Source: Spirosomataceae bacterium TFI 002
GTDB lineage: Bacteria > Bacteroidota > Bacteroidia > Cytophagales > Spirosomataceae
Reading direction: 5' to 3'
Length of the DNA stretch: 64,000 bases
NCBI GenBank assembly: GCA_900230115.1
Contig: LT907983.1
Coordinates: forward strand, 1,550,001 to 1,614,000
A program made the translations under genes and the position numbers. Shown one piece after another: positions 51,991-61,960 of this stretch. Under the pieces are notes generated by a model, which saw only the letters and a list, made by a program, of their open reading frames with translations, had not been told where the DNA came from and did no database searches. The first letter of the stretch is position 1. Each line of letters opens with the position of its first letter.

Positions 51991-54739
51991 AAAAGACCCG
52001 ATAAAAAATATTAGACAACTGTTATCCGATAGCTCTTCATACACTAGAGAAGAAATTGAAGATGCGGTTGATGAAGTTCTTAAAATGAAGTATTTCATAA
52101 ATGAGAATCGTGAAATGCTCATAAGAAGGATTGAAGAACTTTATACTATTAGACAAGATGAGTTTGGAACAATTTTAAAGGAAGATGAAAATAATCCTTG
52201 GTTAAATGAGAAAAGATCCGAAATTGATTTTGAAAATGGTTTCTGGGGAAGGTATAGAGAGTATTTGGAAATAGAAAAGAACTTTGCACCAGATGTAATA
52301 AATAAACTCGACAGAATAACCGATAGTATTCTTGACAATTTTTTCGACCCCGCAATTAAGGCTACAATTAACAAGAAAGGGTTGGTTGTTGGGCAAGTAC
52401 AATCAGGTAAAACAGCAAATTATACAGGGCTTATCTGTAAGGCCGCTGATGCTGGTTTTGGATTAATTATCGTTTTGGCTGGAATTCACAATAACCTTAG
52501 AAGTCAAACTCAAATAAGGATTGATGAAAGTTTTTTAGGGTTTGACACACAACATACTAGGGCATTTGACCAAAGAAGTATTCAAATTGGAGTTGGAGAC
52601 CCTTACTTTGGCCCTCCAATTGTTGCTCATTCTTTAACATCAAGCATTGAGAAGGGAGACTTTACGCAAGGAGCAGCAAACGCATTAGGTTTAAACTTTA
52701 ACACTTCAGAACCGATAGTTGCGGTTATTAAAAAAAATCCTCACGTTCTCAGGAGAATATATCAATGGCTGGCAGCACAAGCAAATGAAGATAGCGAACT
52801 TGGTCGTGTAATTCGGAACAAATCACTTTTACTTATTGATGATGAAGCAGATAACGCTTCCATAAATATTTCAAACGATCCTGAACGACAAAGCTCTATT
52901 AACGGATGGATTACTCAAATACTTAATCTCTTTGGTAAAAATGCCTATGTCGGTTATACTGCTACTCCATTCGCCAATATTTTTATTCCACTGGATGACC
53001 AAAACTTATTCCCAAGAAACTTTATTAAGAATATTCCAGCACCTTCAAATTACATTGGACCAGAAAAGGTATTTGGATTTAGTCCATTGGACGAAGATGA
53101 AGCTTCTAATACAGTTCTTCCAATTGTCAATAGAATAAATGATTACAGCGGTTTTGTTCCAGATAGACACAAAAAGGATGACCAAAAACCTTCTTCCCTT
53201 CCTGAATCGTTAAAAAGAGCAATTCGCTGTTTTATAATTACTTGTGCAATAAGAAGATTAAGAGGACAAACAGCTGTTCATAACTCTATGCTTATTCACG
53301 TTTCGAGATTTGTTCTCTGGCAGGATCACATTTCGGAACTCGTATCTAATCAATTTATTTATTACAGAAGAGGCATTGACCAAAATGATCCAGTAATTCT
53401 AAATGAATTTAAATCAACATTTGAACAAGATGAAAATGGTTATAAATCTTTTGTAACCGTTTCTGAACAAATGTTGGACTCAGAGCTTAAAAATCTGGAT
53501 TCTCAAACACAAGTCCATCTATGGAGTGATGTGCTAGAACATTTGTTTGATGCAGCAGCACGAATAGAAGTAAAGTCAATCCACGGCGGTTCAGGTGAAG
53601 CCCTAGACTATTTTGACCATAAAAATGGATTATCCGTAATTGCTGTAGGCGGAAATAAACTTTCCAGAGGTTTAACCCTAGAAGGTCTTTCTATTAGTTA
53701 CTACTTACGAGCATCAAGAATGTATGACACTTTGATGCAGATGGGTCGTTGGTTCGGATATAGAGGTGGATATGCTGATTTATGTCGATTATTTACAAGT
53801 AGAGAATTGAATGAGTGGTTTTGTCATATTACACAAGCATCCGAAGAACTTAGAGAAGAATTTGATTATATGACGGATGTTGCAGGTTCAACCCCTGAGC
53901 AATACGCTTTAAAAGTTAGGACGCACCCTGGAGTACTTCAAATATCAGCAACGAATAAAATGCGTTCAGCAATTACGGTTCAAATTTCTTGGGCAGGTAG
54001 ATTAGTAGAATCTTATGAGTTTAAAAAGGACATTTCTGTAATTGATAATAATTTCAAAAACACTCAAAAATTTATAGGAACTCTTCCTTCAGGTTTTGCC
54101 ACCAAACCAAATGCTTTTGTTTGGTATGACATTCCTGCGGAGCAAGTTGTCAACTTTTTTGAAGGAATGCAATCTGTGGAAAATCTAAAAAAGGCTGAAC
54201 CTAGAAAATTAATTCAGTTTATCAGCACTCAATTAAGAAACGGTGAATTAACTGATTGGCGAATTGCTCTTATGAATAAAAAAGCACCTAAGCAATCAAA
54301 AATTTTTATTGGCGGAAAGGAAACTGATATTGGACAATGGTTTAGACGCGAAGATGATAACAACTCTAATGAGGATTTATTCTACGTAAGGAAATCTCAT
54401 ATTATCAGTCGTAAGGATGAATTCATTGATTTAACTGAATCTGAACTTGAAGATGCTAAACGACTTTCAGGAAATGTAGAAATTCCAAATGGTAAGATAG
54501 TAAGAGAACGAATTAGAGACCCCAAAAAACCACTTCTTATAATCTATCTACTCGATCCAGATGAAAGTCTTTGGAAATATCCAATGGAAAAAGGAATTAA
54601 TCCTTTTGTTGGTTATGCCATAAGCTTCCCAAAAAGTAATTTCAACGCTCCAGTATCTTATGCTGTTAATGAGGAGTTACTCGACAGGTTTGATATTGTT
54701 GAAGAAGATTTTGAAGATTATGGAGATGACGAAGATTGA
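51983..54739 (+). CDS. Z1-domain ATPase
   Basis: A 918-residue protein of the Z1 family, a variant of helicase superfamily II. The P-loop is GQVQSGKT (137-144), the Walker B-like motif is LLLIDDEAD (283-290), then YTATPFAN (about 325-332). The C-terminal helicase-like half holds GGNKLSRGLTLEGLS and LMQMGRWFGYRGGYADL. An N-terminal helical segment (1-130) precedes it. Z1 proteins are known from predicted restriction-like systems together with MORC ATPases. Overlaps of eight bases with the ATPase and 20 with the PD-(D/E)XK gene imply coupled translation. Confidence 0.92.
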   Translation: MSKKDPIKNIRQLLSDSSSYTREEIEDAVDEVLKMKYFINENREMLIRRIEELYTIRQDEFGTILKEDENNPWLNEKRSEIDFENGFWGRYREYLEIEKNFAPDVINKLDRITDSILDNFFDPAIKATINKKGLVVGQVQSGKTANYTGLICKAADAGFGLIIVLAGIHNNLRSQTQIRIDESFLGFDTQHTRAFDQRSIQIGVGDPYFGPPIVAHSLTSSIEKGDFTQGAANALGLNFNTSEPIVAVIKKNPHVLRRIYQWLAAQANEDSELGRVIRNKSLLLIDDEADNASINISNDPERQSSINGWITQILNLFGKNAYVGYTATPFANIFIPLDDQNLFPRNFIKNIPAPSNYIGPEKVFGFSPLDEDEASNTVLPIVNRINDYSGFVPDRHKKDDQKPSSLPESLKRAIRCFIITCAIRRLRGQTAVHNSMLIHVSRFVLWQDHISELVSNQFIYYRRGIDQNDPVILNEFKSTFEQDENGYKSFVTVSEQMLDSELKNLDSQTQVHLWSDVLEHLFDAAARIEVKSIHGGSGEALDYFDHKNGLSVIAVGGNKLSRGLTLEGLSISYYLRASRMYDTLMQMGRWFGYRGGYADLCRLFTSRELNEWFCHITQASEELREEFDYMTDVAGSTPEQYALKVRTHPGVLQISATNKMRSAITVQISWAGRLVESYEFKKDISVIDNNFKNTQKFIGTLPSGFATKPNAFVWYDIPAEQVVNFFEGMQSVENLKKAEPRKLIQFISTQLRNGELTDWRIALMNKKAPKQSKIFIGGKETDIGQWFRREDDNNSNEDLFYVRKSHIISRKDEFIDLTESELEDAKRLSGNVEIPNGKIVRERIRDPKKPLLIIYLLDPDESLWKYPMEKGINPFVGYAISFPKSNFNAPVSYAVNEELLDRFDIVEEDFEDYGDDED

Positions 54740-55721
54740 AAATATTTGGCTCGGTTTAGAGGGTGATAATTTCAGTCATTCAGGATTGCTTTATAAGCGA
54801 TATTCAGCAGAAGTTTTGCCTGATGTGTATATAGCTTTAAAAGTTCCAGAAAAACTAAGATGTATTTCTTTTAGAATAAGTGTCTCATTCTCTTTTGACG
54901 AAAATCAATGGAACAAACTCAAAGACATCAAGATTGAAACGCTTCCTGATGAAAGAGATAAAACCAAGAAATTTTTGCTCATTCTTTTACTTAACAAGCA
55001 ACATAAGGACATATTTTCAACCCTATGTGAGGATTTGATTTTTGGAGTATCAGAGGTAACAAATGAACAAACTTTAGTAGAAAAGTTATTAGAGCGATTA
55101 GCTAAATGGCAATCCTTATTTGAAAAAGTTGGTAAACAAGGGTTATCAGACGAAGCACAAAGAGGTCTTTACGGTGAAATTTATTTTTTACGTTTTTTCT
55201 TGAACAATACATCTGATAAAAACTATTGTCTAAAATCCTGGCTTGGTCCTGAAAAATCAATACAAGACTTTCAATATTCTAATTGGGCAGTTGAAGTAAA
55301 AACCACGCATGGTAATAATCATCAAAAAATTCATATCACTAGTGAACGGCAGTTGGATGATTCTATAATTGAAAAAATATTTCTGTTTCATCTTTCACTT
55401 GACATAAGAGTTGGAAATGGAGAATCACTAAATTCACTCATTGACGAAGTTTCGGAATTGCTGAATGTCAATACAATGGCTTCTAATTTATTTAAGCTAA
55501 AATTATTGGAATCTGGATTTTATGAAACACATAGACCTTTATATGAAGATAGAGGTTATTCCATTCGCCAAGAAAACTTGTACCGAGTTTCTGGAAATTT
55601 TCCGAGAATAGCCGAAAACCAAATTCCAATTGGTGTTGGTGATGTTAAATATTCAATTATTCTATCGGAATCAGAAGAATGGAGAATTAACACTGAGACT
55701 CTCTTGACTGAAATACAATAA
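54720..55721 (+). CDS. PD-(D/E)XK motif protein (PF14390-like predicted nuclease)
   Basis: A 333-residue protein. I start at the ATG that reads MEMTKIENIWLGLEGD, inside the end of the Z1 gene; upstream in-frame codons are a read-through of that gene. The nuclease core is GLYGEIYFLRFF (Glu153), SIQDFQYSNW (Asp183) and WAVEVKTT (Glu192-V-Lys194), the E...D...ExK arrangement of PF14390. The N-terminal half (VYIALKVPEK, IETLPDERD) is the domain usually found before it. It is the probable DNA-cutting component. The AIPR gene follows six bases later. Confidence 0.92.
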   Translation: MEMTKIENIWLGLEGDNFSHSGLLYKRYSAEVLPDVYIALKVPEKLRCISFRISVSFSFDENQWNKLKDIKIETLPDERDKTKKFLLILLLNKQHKDIFSTLCEDLIFGVSEVTNEQTLVEKLLERLAKWQSLFEKVGKQGLSDEAQRGLYGEIYFLRFFLNNTSDKNYCLKSWLGPEKSIQDFQYSNWAVEVKTTHGNNHQKIHITSERQLDDSIIEKIFLFHLSLDIRVGNGESLNSLIDEVSELLNVNTMASNLFKLKLLESGFYETHRPLYEDRGYSIRQENLYRVSGNFPRIAENQIPIGVGDVKYSIILSESEEWRINTETLLTEIQ

Positions 55722-55727
55722 TTATTT

Positions 55728-58049
55728 ATGGAGAATCAAGAATTACAAAAGTTCTATGTAGATAACCAAGAAGAAATTAAAGCAACATTAATTTCGGAAG
55801 AAGACGGAACAAACCCAGAGCAGATATTTACTGAACTCGCACTATCTCTACTTCAAGAAGCTGGTGAAACCGAAAATTATCGTGTTTGTTTTGATGAAAA
55901 GATTAGTAGAAGAGGTATTGAGCACAAAATAAATGGCTATTCACTTTATGAAAACTATGAAACACTTGACTTGTTCGTAACCATCTATAATGCTGATTCT
56001 AAAATTCAAAGCATTGCCAAAGGAGAGGCTGAAAAAACATTAGAAAGAGCGGTCAAATTTTTCAGAAATGCAATTTATAAAGACTATGTAAACGAAATCG
56101 AGGAAAGTTCCGAAATATTCGACTTGGCACAAACTTTAGCTAATGTACCCGAAATAAAAGAATACCTCACTCGAGTAAATATTTTTTTAATTACGAATGG
56201 AGAATTAAAGACCGATTTGAAAACCACAAATTCTACGATAGCCGGTTACTCGGTTTTTTATAGAATAATCGATTTAAACTACCTTTTCAATCTTTCAGAT
56301 AAATCCAGAGTACCCATTGAAATTAATTTTGAAAGTGCAGGATATAAAGTTCCTTGCATTGTAAATGAAGCTGAAAATTCTGATTATCAATCTTGGTTAG
56401 CAATTATACCAGGAATGGCACTTGCTGATATTTACGAACAATATGGAGCAAGGCTACTAGAACAAAACGTGCGTTCATTTCTTCAATTTACGGGTAAAAT
56501 AAACAAAGGTATACGAAACACTATTTTAAAAGAGCAGCATATGTTTATGGCTTTTAATAATGGCATTGCTGCGACTGCTGAAGAAGTTACCATAACTAAT
56601 TTACCCAATAATGAAGGTAAAGCCATCGCACTAGTTAGAGATTTTCAAATTGTAAATGGGGGCCAAACCACAGCGTCAGTTTATCATACATGGAAAAAAG
56701 ATAAAGTTGATATCAGCAAAGTATTTGTACCTGTTAAATTAACCATCGTAAAAAATCGAGAAAATTTCTCTGAAATAGTAGGTCGTATTGCAGAATATGC
56801 AAATACTCAAAATAAAGTTTCTGCATCAGATTTAAGCTCAAACAGAGAGAATCTCGTTTTAATCGAAAAATTATCTAGAACAATTTGGGCCCCGCCAATT
56901 TCGGGTGAAACGACTCAAACACGTTGGTTTTTTGAACGTTCGAGAGGTCAATTCAAGAATGATAGAAATAGAAATGGCATAACTGCTTCTAAACGAAAAC
57001 AATTTGACAGGCAAAATCCTCGTAGTCAAATGTTTACTAAAGAATCATTAGCAAAATATATAAATTCTTACGCTGAAGAATATCACAGCAAAAAGTTGGT
57101 AATCGGTCCACATATTGTTGTAAGAGGAAGTCAGAAAAATTATGCTCAATTTCTAAACTATAATTTCAGTTTCAAACCAGACAATATCTGGTTTGAAGAT
57201 TTAATTGCTAAAGCTATATTGTTTAAAAACGCAGAGAAAATTTATGGAGTTAAACCAAATGCCATTGGTGACATGAGATACATAACAGTACCTTATTCCT
57301 TAGCTTGGTTAGCTCTGAAAATAAATTATAAACTCGATTTATACAAAATATGGAAGCAACAATCATTGAGTGAAAATCTTAAGACAAAGTTATATGAAGT
57401 AATGCTTAGAATAGAGGATTACATCAAAATAAACGCACCAGGTTCTTTGTATGGGGAATGGGCAAAAAAAGAAGAATGTTGGAATGCAATCAAAAGTGAA
57501 GATTTTGACTTTGATCTAGAAAGTTTATCATTAGACTTAGAAAACAAATCATCTGAAAAACGAAAAAAAATAAGTGATGATATCTTATTGGAAGAGCAAC
57601 GAAATCAAAATATTGATTTGTTAAGATCAATTGATCCTAAAACTTGGTTATTGATTGAAAGCTGGGGAAGGGAAACTGGACATCTAACAAGGTTTCAATA
57701 TGATATAGTTTTCAATATACAAGGTAGAATAAGAAATCAAAGAGAATTTTCAGAAAAGGAAATTGAAACAGGTATTTTAATTTTAAATGTAGTTTCTGAA
57801 AAGAAACCAGAGCTTTTTTACAGTGTAGACGAAAATTACTTTCCAGAAACGAAGAACGTTGATGTTTTACAAATTGATCTTGATTTGATACAACGTATGG
57901 TAAAATGGGATAAAAAGAATAAGAGACTTGCACCATTTAAATATCGACTAATGGCTGATTTAGCCGAAGGGAAAAAAGATTTAACGGAACGTAATAAATT
58001 TTTGGCCAATCTAAATTACCAAATGTTAAAAAAATGGGGATTTGAATAG
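55728..58049 (+). CDS. AIPR family protein (abortive phage infection-associated)
   Basis: A 773-residue protein of the AIPR family (PF10592). The family core is HMFMAFNNGIAATAEEV (near residue 275) followed by RDFQIVNGGQTTASVYH (near 307-323), with EYANTQNKVSASDLSSNREN after. An N-terminal region (DLFVTIYNADSKIQSI) could be a Mrr-like fold, but this is uncertain. AIPR proteins were first linked to abortive infection and are part of predicted restriction systems with Z1 and MORC genes. It is the last gene of the island, and its codon use is as AT-rich as the others. Confidence 0.92.
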   Translation: MENQELQKFYVDNQEEIKATLISEEDGTNPEQIFTELALSLLQEAGETENYRVCFDEKISRRGIEHKINGYSLYENYETLDLFVTIYNADSKIQSIAKGEAEKTLERAVKFFRNAIYKDYVNEIEESSEIFDLAQTLANVPEIKEYLTRVNIFLITNGELKTDLKTTNSTIAGYSVFYRIIDLNYLFNLSDKSRVPIEINFESAGYKVPCIVNEAENSDYQSWLAIIPGMALADIYEQYGARLLEQNVRSFLQFTGKINKGIRNTILKEQHMFMAFNNGIAATAEEVTITNLPNNEGKAIALVRDFQIVNGGQTTASVYHTWKKDKVDISKVFVPVKLTIVKNRENFSEIVGRIAEYANTQNKVSASDLSSNRENLVLIEKLSRTIWAPPISGETTQTRWFFERSRGQFKNDRNRNGITASKRKQFDRQNPRSQMFTKESLAKYINSYAEEYHSKKLVIGPHIVVRGSQKNYAQFLNYNFSFKPDNIWFEDLIAKAILFKNAEKIYGVKPNAIGDMRYITVPYSLAWLALKINYKLDLYKIWKQQSLSENLKTKLYEVMLRIEDYIKINAPGSLYGEWAKKEECWNAIKSEDFDFDLESLSLDLENKSSEKRKKISDDILLEEQRNQNIDLLRSIDPKTWLLIESWGRETGHLTRFQYDIVFNIQGRIRNQREFSEKEIETGILILNVVSEKKPELFYSVDENYFPETKNVDVLQIDLDLIQRMVKWDKKNKRLAPFKYRLMADLAEGKKDLTERNKFLANLNYQMLKKWGFE

Positions 58050-58132
58050 GTCGATAAATTATATGTTGAAAATTGTTGAATAAGATTCCATCAAGACAAA
58101 AACTAATCCATCTCAGTGCATGTTAATCCTTC

Positions 58133-58837
58133 ATGAAAACAGCATTAATTACGGGCGGTTCTAAGGGTATAGGTCTTGGAATTGCAGAAGTCCTTATCAA
58201 AGAAGGCATAAAGGTAGCAATCACAGGAAGAGACGAAAAAACAATCAACGAGGCTGCTGCTGAGCTAAATGCTCAAGTAAAAGATAGCACCATTGCAATC
58301 GTGTCCGATGTAAGAGATTTGAGTTCTCAAGAGGCTGCGGTAAAAAAAGTCATCGCCACTTGGGGGCAGCTAGATTACTTTATTGCGAATGCAGGAGTTG
58401 GACATTTTGCAACAATAGAAAACTTAACTGCAGAACAATGGAACGATACTATTGATATTAACCTCACAGGAGTATTTAACTCTGCTAAAGCGTCACTCGA
58501 GGCTTTGAAAAAAACCGAAGGATATTTTATTACAATAGCGAGTTTGGCAGGAACCAACTTTTTTGCTCAAGGTACTGCTTACAATGCGAGTAAGTTTGGC
58601 CTTGTTGGTTTTTCACAAGCAATGATGCTAGATGTACGTGAGTACGGTGTAAAAGTGAGTACGATCATGCCAGGTTCTGTTGCTACTTATTTTGGTGGAC
58701 ATATCCCAAGCGACGCTGATGCATGGAAAATCCAACCAGAAGATATTGGTCAGATCGTTTCAGATTTAATCAAAATGCCTGCTAGAACTTTACCAAGTAA
58801 AGTAGAAGTACGACCAAGTAGACCAGGAGGTAAATAA
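58133..58837 (+). CDS. Short-chain dehydrogenase/reductase
   Basis: A 234-residue classical SDR oxidoreductase. The nucleotide motif is TGGSKGIG (8-15), the structural NAG motif is IANAGVG, the catalytic serine sits in ITIASLAG, and the Y-x3-K motif is YNASK. The Arg at the end of the second strand (TGRDEKT) suggests NADP preference. The substrate is unknown. The gene lies immediately after the defence island, on the same strand, but is separated by about 80 bases without a gene and is not part of the same functional group. Confidence 0.93.
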   Translation: MKTALITGGSKGIGLGIAEVLIKEGIKVAITGRDEKTINEAAAELNAQVKDSTIAIVSDVRDLSSQEAAVKKVIATWGQLDYFIANAGVGHFATIENLTAEQWNDTIDINLTGVFNSAKASLEALKKTEGYFITIASLAGTNFFAQGTAYNASKFGLVGFSQAMMLDVREYGVKVSTIMPGSVATYFGGHIPSDADAWKIQPEDIGQIVSDLIKMPARTLPSKVEVRPSRPGGK

Positions 58838-58908
58838 GTAGCCTATAACTCATTGTTCAGTGCAGTATAAGCCTCTAAGCTTTGACTTTTCTGCAACAAA
58901 TATTATCT

Positions 58909-58956
58909 GCGAACAAGGTATTCTTTTGATAAGAGTGTCTTGTTCGCTTTTTTTTT
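58909..58956 (+). terminator. Rho-independent terminator of the SDR gene
   Basis: Perfect nine-base stem GCGAACAAG (58909) / CTTGTTCGC (58939) with a long AT-rich loop, followed by nine T. Confidence 0.8.
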
Positions 58957-58978
58957 CGCTCAGTGAGATTTTGAATCG

Positions 58979-59353
58979 TTAAGCTGGGAAGAAATAAGGA
59001 AAATAAATTAAAGCAAATAGAACCGCAGCCGCTATTGCACAAAAAGTGACAGCACCAGCTGCGATGTCCTTTATAAAACCAATCTTGGCATTAAAATCTG
59101 GGTGAATGAAGTCGGCCATTTTTTCTACCGCTGTGTTCATACTTTCGATGCCTAGCACCATGGCCATCACAAGAGTTTGATTTATCCAATCTTGTTTAGA
59201 GATATCAAAGTAAAACCCCAAACCAATAACAACACAAGAAGTAGCAAACTGAACCATGATACTATGCTCAGTTGTGATTAATAAAAAGGCTCCTTTCAAT
59301 GCATATTTCATGCTGAGCAGGCGGCCATGGACAAACTTTTTCATGGGATTCAT
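58979..59353 (-). CDS. dgkA: Diacylglycerol kinase family protein
   Basis: A 124-residue membrane enzyme of the DgkA type, which phosphorylates diacylglycerol or undecaprenol in the inner membrane. Three membrane segments lie near residues 36-50, 58-76 and 96-120. The catalytic stretch LGIESMNTAVEKMADFIHP and the juxtamembrane KDIAAGAVTFCAIAAA match. Two starts (M1, M4) are possible. It is 44 bases downstream of the barrel receptor gene on the same strand and probably shares its transcript. Confidence 0.92.
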   Translation of the reverse strand: MNPMKKFVHGRLLSMKYALKGAFLLITTEHSIMVQFATSCVVIGLGFYFDISKQDWINQTLVMAMVLGIESMNTAVEKMADFIHPDFNAKIGFIKDIAAGAVTFCAIAAAVLFALIYFPYFFPA

Positions 59354-59397
59354 TTTTCAGCACGAAATTAGCCCATGAAACTTGAATTAAAAAATAC

Positions 59398-61845
59398 TTA
59401 AAACTCCCTCTCGCCAAACTCACTATTCGGTAAGTTTTTAGTTTTAAGGCTTTGATTCAATTTATATGACAAGTTAAAGCGAATGATATTTGTCTCCTGA
59501 ATGTAATTAGTCGTGGTGAAGAAATTGGTTCCGCTAGTTGTAATTCGCTGTTCATTGGTTGCCATGCTTCCGATTACAATATTTTGCCACTGAAGCGATA
59601 CCACTATTTTATTTTGATTAAAACCTTTGTTAACGCTTAAGTTTGGCAAGAAAAACCTAGAATCCTCACCTTGAGCGGTTACCCTTTTGGAAAGGTAATT
59701 GAGGTTAAATTGAACTCCAAAATCTTTTTTCAACTTAAAATCTTGATTGGTATTGATAGAGTAAACCAGCCCTTGAGTATTCACATTAACGGCATTATTA
59801 AACAAATCTCCTTTGATCTGGAGCTGGTAAACATTTGCACCTACATAGGAGGTCCACCATTTTATAGGCTTGATATTGAAACCTACCTCTGCTCCCATTA
59901 GAACTGCTTTTCCAGCATTAGTGAAAATCCTGTTTAATATGGTATCATTGTAAACACTGTTTACCCTATTTACGATGTTTTCAATATCCTGACGGTAAAC
60001 TGTTAGGTAAGAAGACCCTTTCTCAAAATCTTTAATTAAGCCTACTTCACTAAGGGTTATAAACTCTGGAAGAATAAGCGGGTCTCCCTGCTCCAAAGTC
60101 TCCGAGTGCTCTCTTTCTGGGAACGGGTTCAGTTCATTGTTGGTTGATCGCTGCACCCTTCTGCTTAATCCTGCTTTTAGCTTAAAGTCATTGGGCAAGT
60201 CTTTCAGGAAGTTGAATGAAGGAAATAGGTTATTGAGAACAAGCTTATCGTTTTTTCCCTCATTCACTACTTCAAATGAACGAAATGAATTCTCATATCG
60301 TAAACCCACATTAAAGCTCATCCCCTCTTTTTTGTATCCATATTCAGCATAGAGTGCATGTATCCTGTTTATAATGTCTACATCAGCTGAGAAGTCTTCG
60401 TTTGTTAGCATCTCCTTGGTTTCCACATTTTGTTCTTGGTACAAGTAATTCCCAATCTGGTCTTGAAAACGATATTGATAACCCACATTTAAGTTTCCTT
60501 TGCCAAGCTTTTTACTGTAGTCAGCCTTTAGTCTATAAGCATTAAGTGGGCTTAAGTTAGTATTGAGCGTATAGGCAAGAGTATCGCTAAAGTCCGCAAT
60601 ATTAAGGTTCCTGTTTTTGGTAAAACCACTAAACTTTGCACTTTCAAATAAACCCGAAACTGTCAAATTAGACGTTTCGTTAACTTTTAAATTGTAGTCA
60701 ACATTGGCAAGACTAAAGTCCCCTGTTTTCCTAACTAAATTAGAGTTGAAGTAATCAATTTGTCCAATGATTTGATTGGTTCTTAAGTCTGTTTTGGAGT
60801 TATTATAATATATATCTGCTAATCTATATTGGTTTCTCCTACCGTGATACGCCCCTATACTGAGAGAGTTTCGTTTGTTTATTTCGTAAGATGCTAATCC
60901 TCTAAAACCATAATTGTACTTTTTAAAACTTCTTTCCCCTTGCGATGGAAATTCGGTTAAGATTTCATCTATTGTCGTGTTCACATCCCCTACTCTACGA
61001 CCAGCAATGTCATTTTTCTGAAAATTTCCAGAAAGCGAAACTTCCCATTTGTTTTGCTTCATAGCATAACCAATATCCATTCCGTAGCGTTGTGGTTCTT
61101 CTGCATTGAAATATTCTTGAATACGAGGTAAGCCTACTTGTAAGTTGACCGACAAAGAAGAAGCGTTTGCCACTCCTTTTTTGGTCACAATATTTATAAT
61201 TCCTGCTTTTCCGTCCGCGTCGTATCGAGCAGAAGGTGCCGTTATTACTTCTATGTTTTCAATGTCATTTGCAGCCAATTGCGAAAGAATTGTGATGGGA
61301 TCGACAACAGTAGGAGTCCCATTGATCAAAAGCAAAAAGCCTTTAGCTCCACGAATGGTTAATTCACCTTCTGCATTTATACTCACAGATGGCAAGTTGC
61401 GAAGTACTTCAATTGCACTTGCTCCTTTGGCATTTTCAAACTGCTTTGCTGCAAATACTTGCTTCTCCAGTTGAGTGAGCATATGAGGTTTTTGACCGGT
61501 AACTTGAATGGCTTGCAATAGCTCTTCAGAAGGGCTAATCATTATACTGCCAAGACTGAAAAACTCAGAGCTTTCTTTTAGGTCAATTGTCAGGCTTTTA
61601 TCGCTGTAACCAATGTTTGTAATTTTCAGAAAGTACTGACCTTTTTCGAGGTTAATAAATTTGAAATTTCCTTTTGCATCAGTTATTTGACCTTTGAAAA
61701 CCAAGCTATCTTTTTGAGACTTGATTGTAACACTTGCGTATTCCAGCGTTTCAAGGGTACTTTCATCCATAATGAGACCTTGCACAATGGCTGTTTGTGC
61801 AAAAATGGAGGTACTCAAAAATAGAAGTGCTATTAGTTTTTTCAT
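59398..61845 (-). CDS. TonB-dependent receptor-like outer membrane protein (CarboxypepD_reg, OMP_b-brl_3)
   Basis: An 815-residue outer membrane protein. The internal ATG reading MKKLIALLFLSTSIFA is used; three codons upstream is another ATG. Domains are a CarboxypepD_reg-like fold (about 20-105), a plug (VLRNLPSVSINAEGELTIRG, LLLINGTPTVVDP, ITAPSARYDADGKAGIINIV), and a barrel ending SEFGEREF. The layout is that of the outer membrane beta-barrel family often named TonB-dependent receptor. The ligand is unknown. A -7 box (TAGCTTTG on the minus strand, 61862-61869) precedes it. Confidence 0.92.
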   Translation of the reverse strand: MKKLIALLFLSTSIFAQTAIVQGLIMDESTLETLEYASVTIKSQKDSLVFKGQITDAKGNFKFINLEKGQYFLKITNIGYSDKSLTIDLKESSEFFSLGSIMISPSEELLQAIQVTGQKPHMLTQLEKQVFAAKQFENAKGASAIEVLRNLPSVSINAEGELTIRGAKGFLLLINGTPTVVDPITILSQLAANDIENIEVITAPSARYDADGKAGIINIVTKKGVANASSLSVNLQVGLPRIQEYFNAEEPQRYGMDIGYAMKQNKWEVSLSGNFQKNDIAGRRVGDVNTTIDEILTEFPSQGERSFKKYNYGFRGLASYEINKRNSLSIGAYHGRRNQYRLADIYYNNSKTDLRTNQIIGQIDYFNSNLVRKTGDFSLANVDYNLKVNETSNLTVSGLFESAKFSGFTKNRNLNIADFSDTLAYTLNTNLSPLNAYRLKADYSKKLGKGNLNVGYQYRFQDQIGNYLYQEQNVETKEMLTNEDFSADVDIINRIHALYAEYGYKKEGMSFNVGLRYENSFRSFEVVNEGKNDKLVLNNLFPSFNFLKDLPNDFKLKAGLSRRVQRSTNNELNPFPEREHSETLEQGDPLILPEFITLSEVGLIKDFEKGSSYLTVYRQDIENIVNRVNSVYNDTILNRIFTNAGKAVLMGAEVGFNIKPIKWWTSYVGANVYQLQIKGDLFNNAVNVNTQGLVYSINTNQDFKLKKDFGVQFNLNYLSKRVTAQGEDSRFFLPNLSVNKGFNQNKIVVSLQWQNIVIGSMATNEQRITTSGTNFFTTTNYIQETNIIRFNLSYKLNQSLKTKNLPNSEFGEREF

Positions 61846-61861
61846 ATGATTCAAATGAGAA

Positions 61862-61869
61862 CAAAGCTA
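61862..61869 (-). promoter_or_regulatory. Candidate -7 box TAGCTTTG
   Basis: Exact TAnnTTTG match on the minus strand, 16 bases before the start codon of the receptor gene. No TTG at a good -33 distance was found. Confidence 0.4.
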
Positions 61870-61960
61870 GTCAACATTGTATCATAAAACTTTGCTTATT
61901 TAGGTATTAACTTATACCAAATAGCCCAGTTTTTGAGCAAAAATTAGAATTCGAAAATGC

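Noticed and set aside
48854-58132. Direct repeats or attachment sites at the edges of the defence island
   Set aside because: I compared the two flanks by eye and found no repeat longer than chance, and no integrase or tRNA gene.
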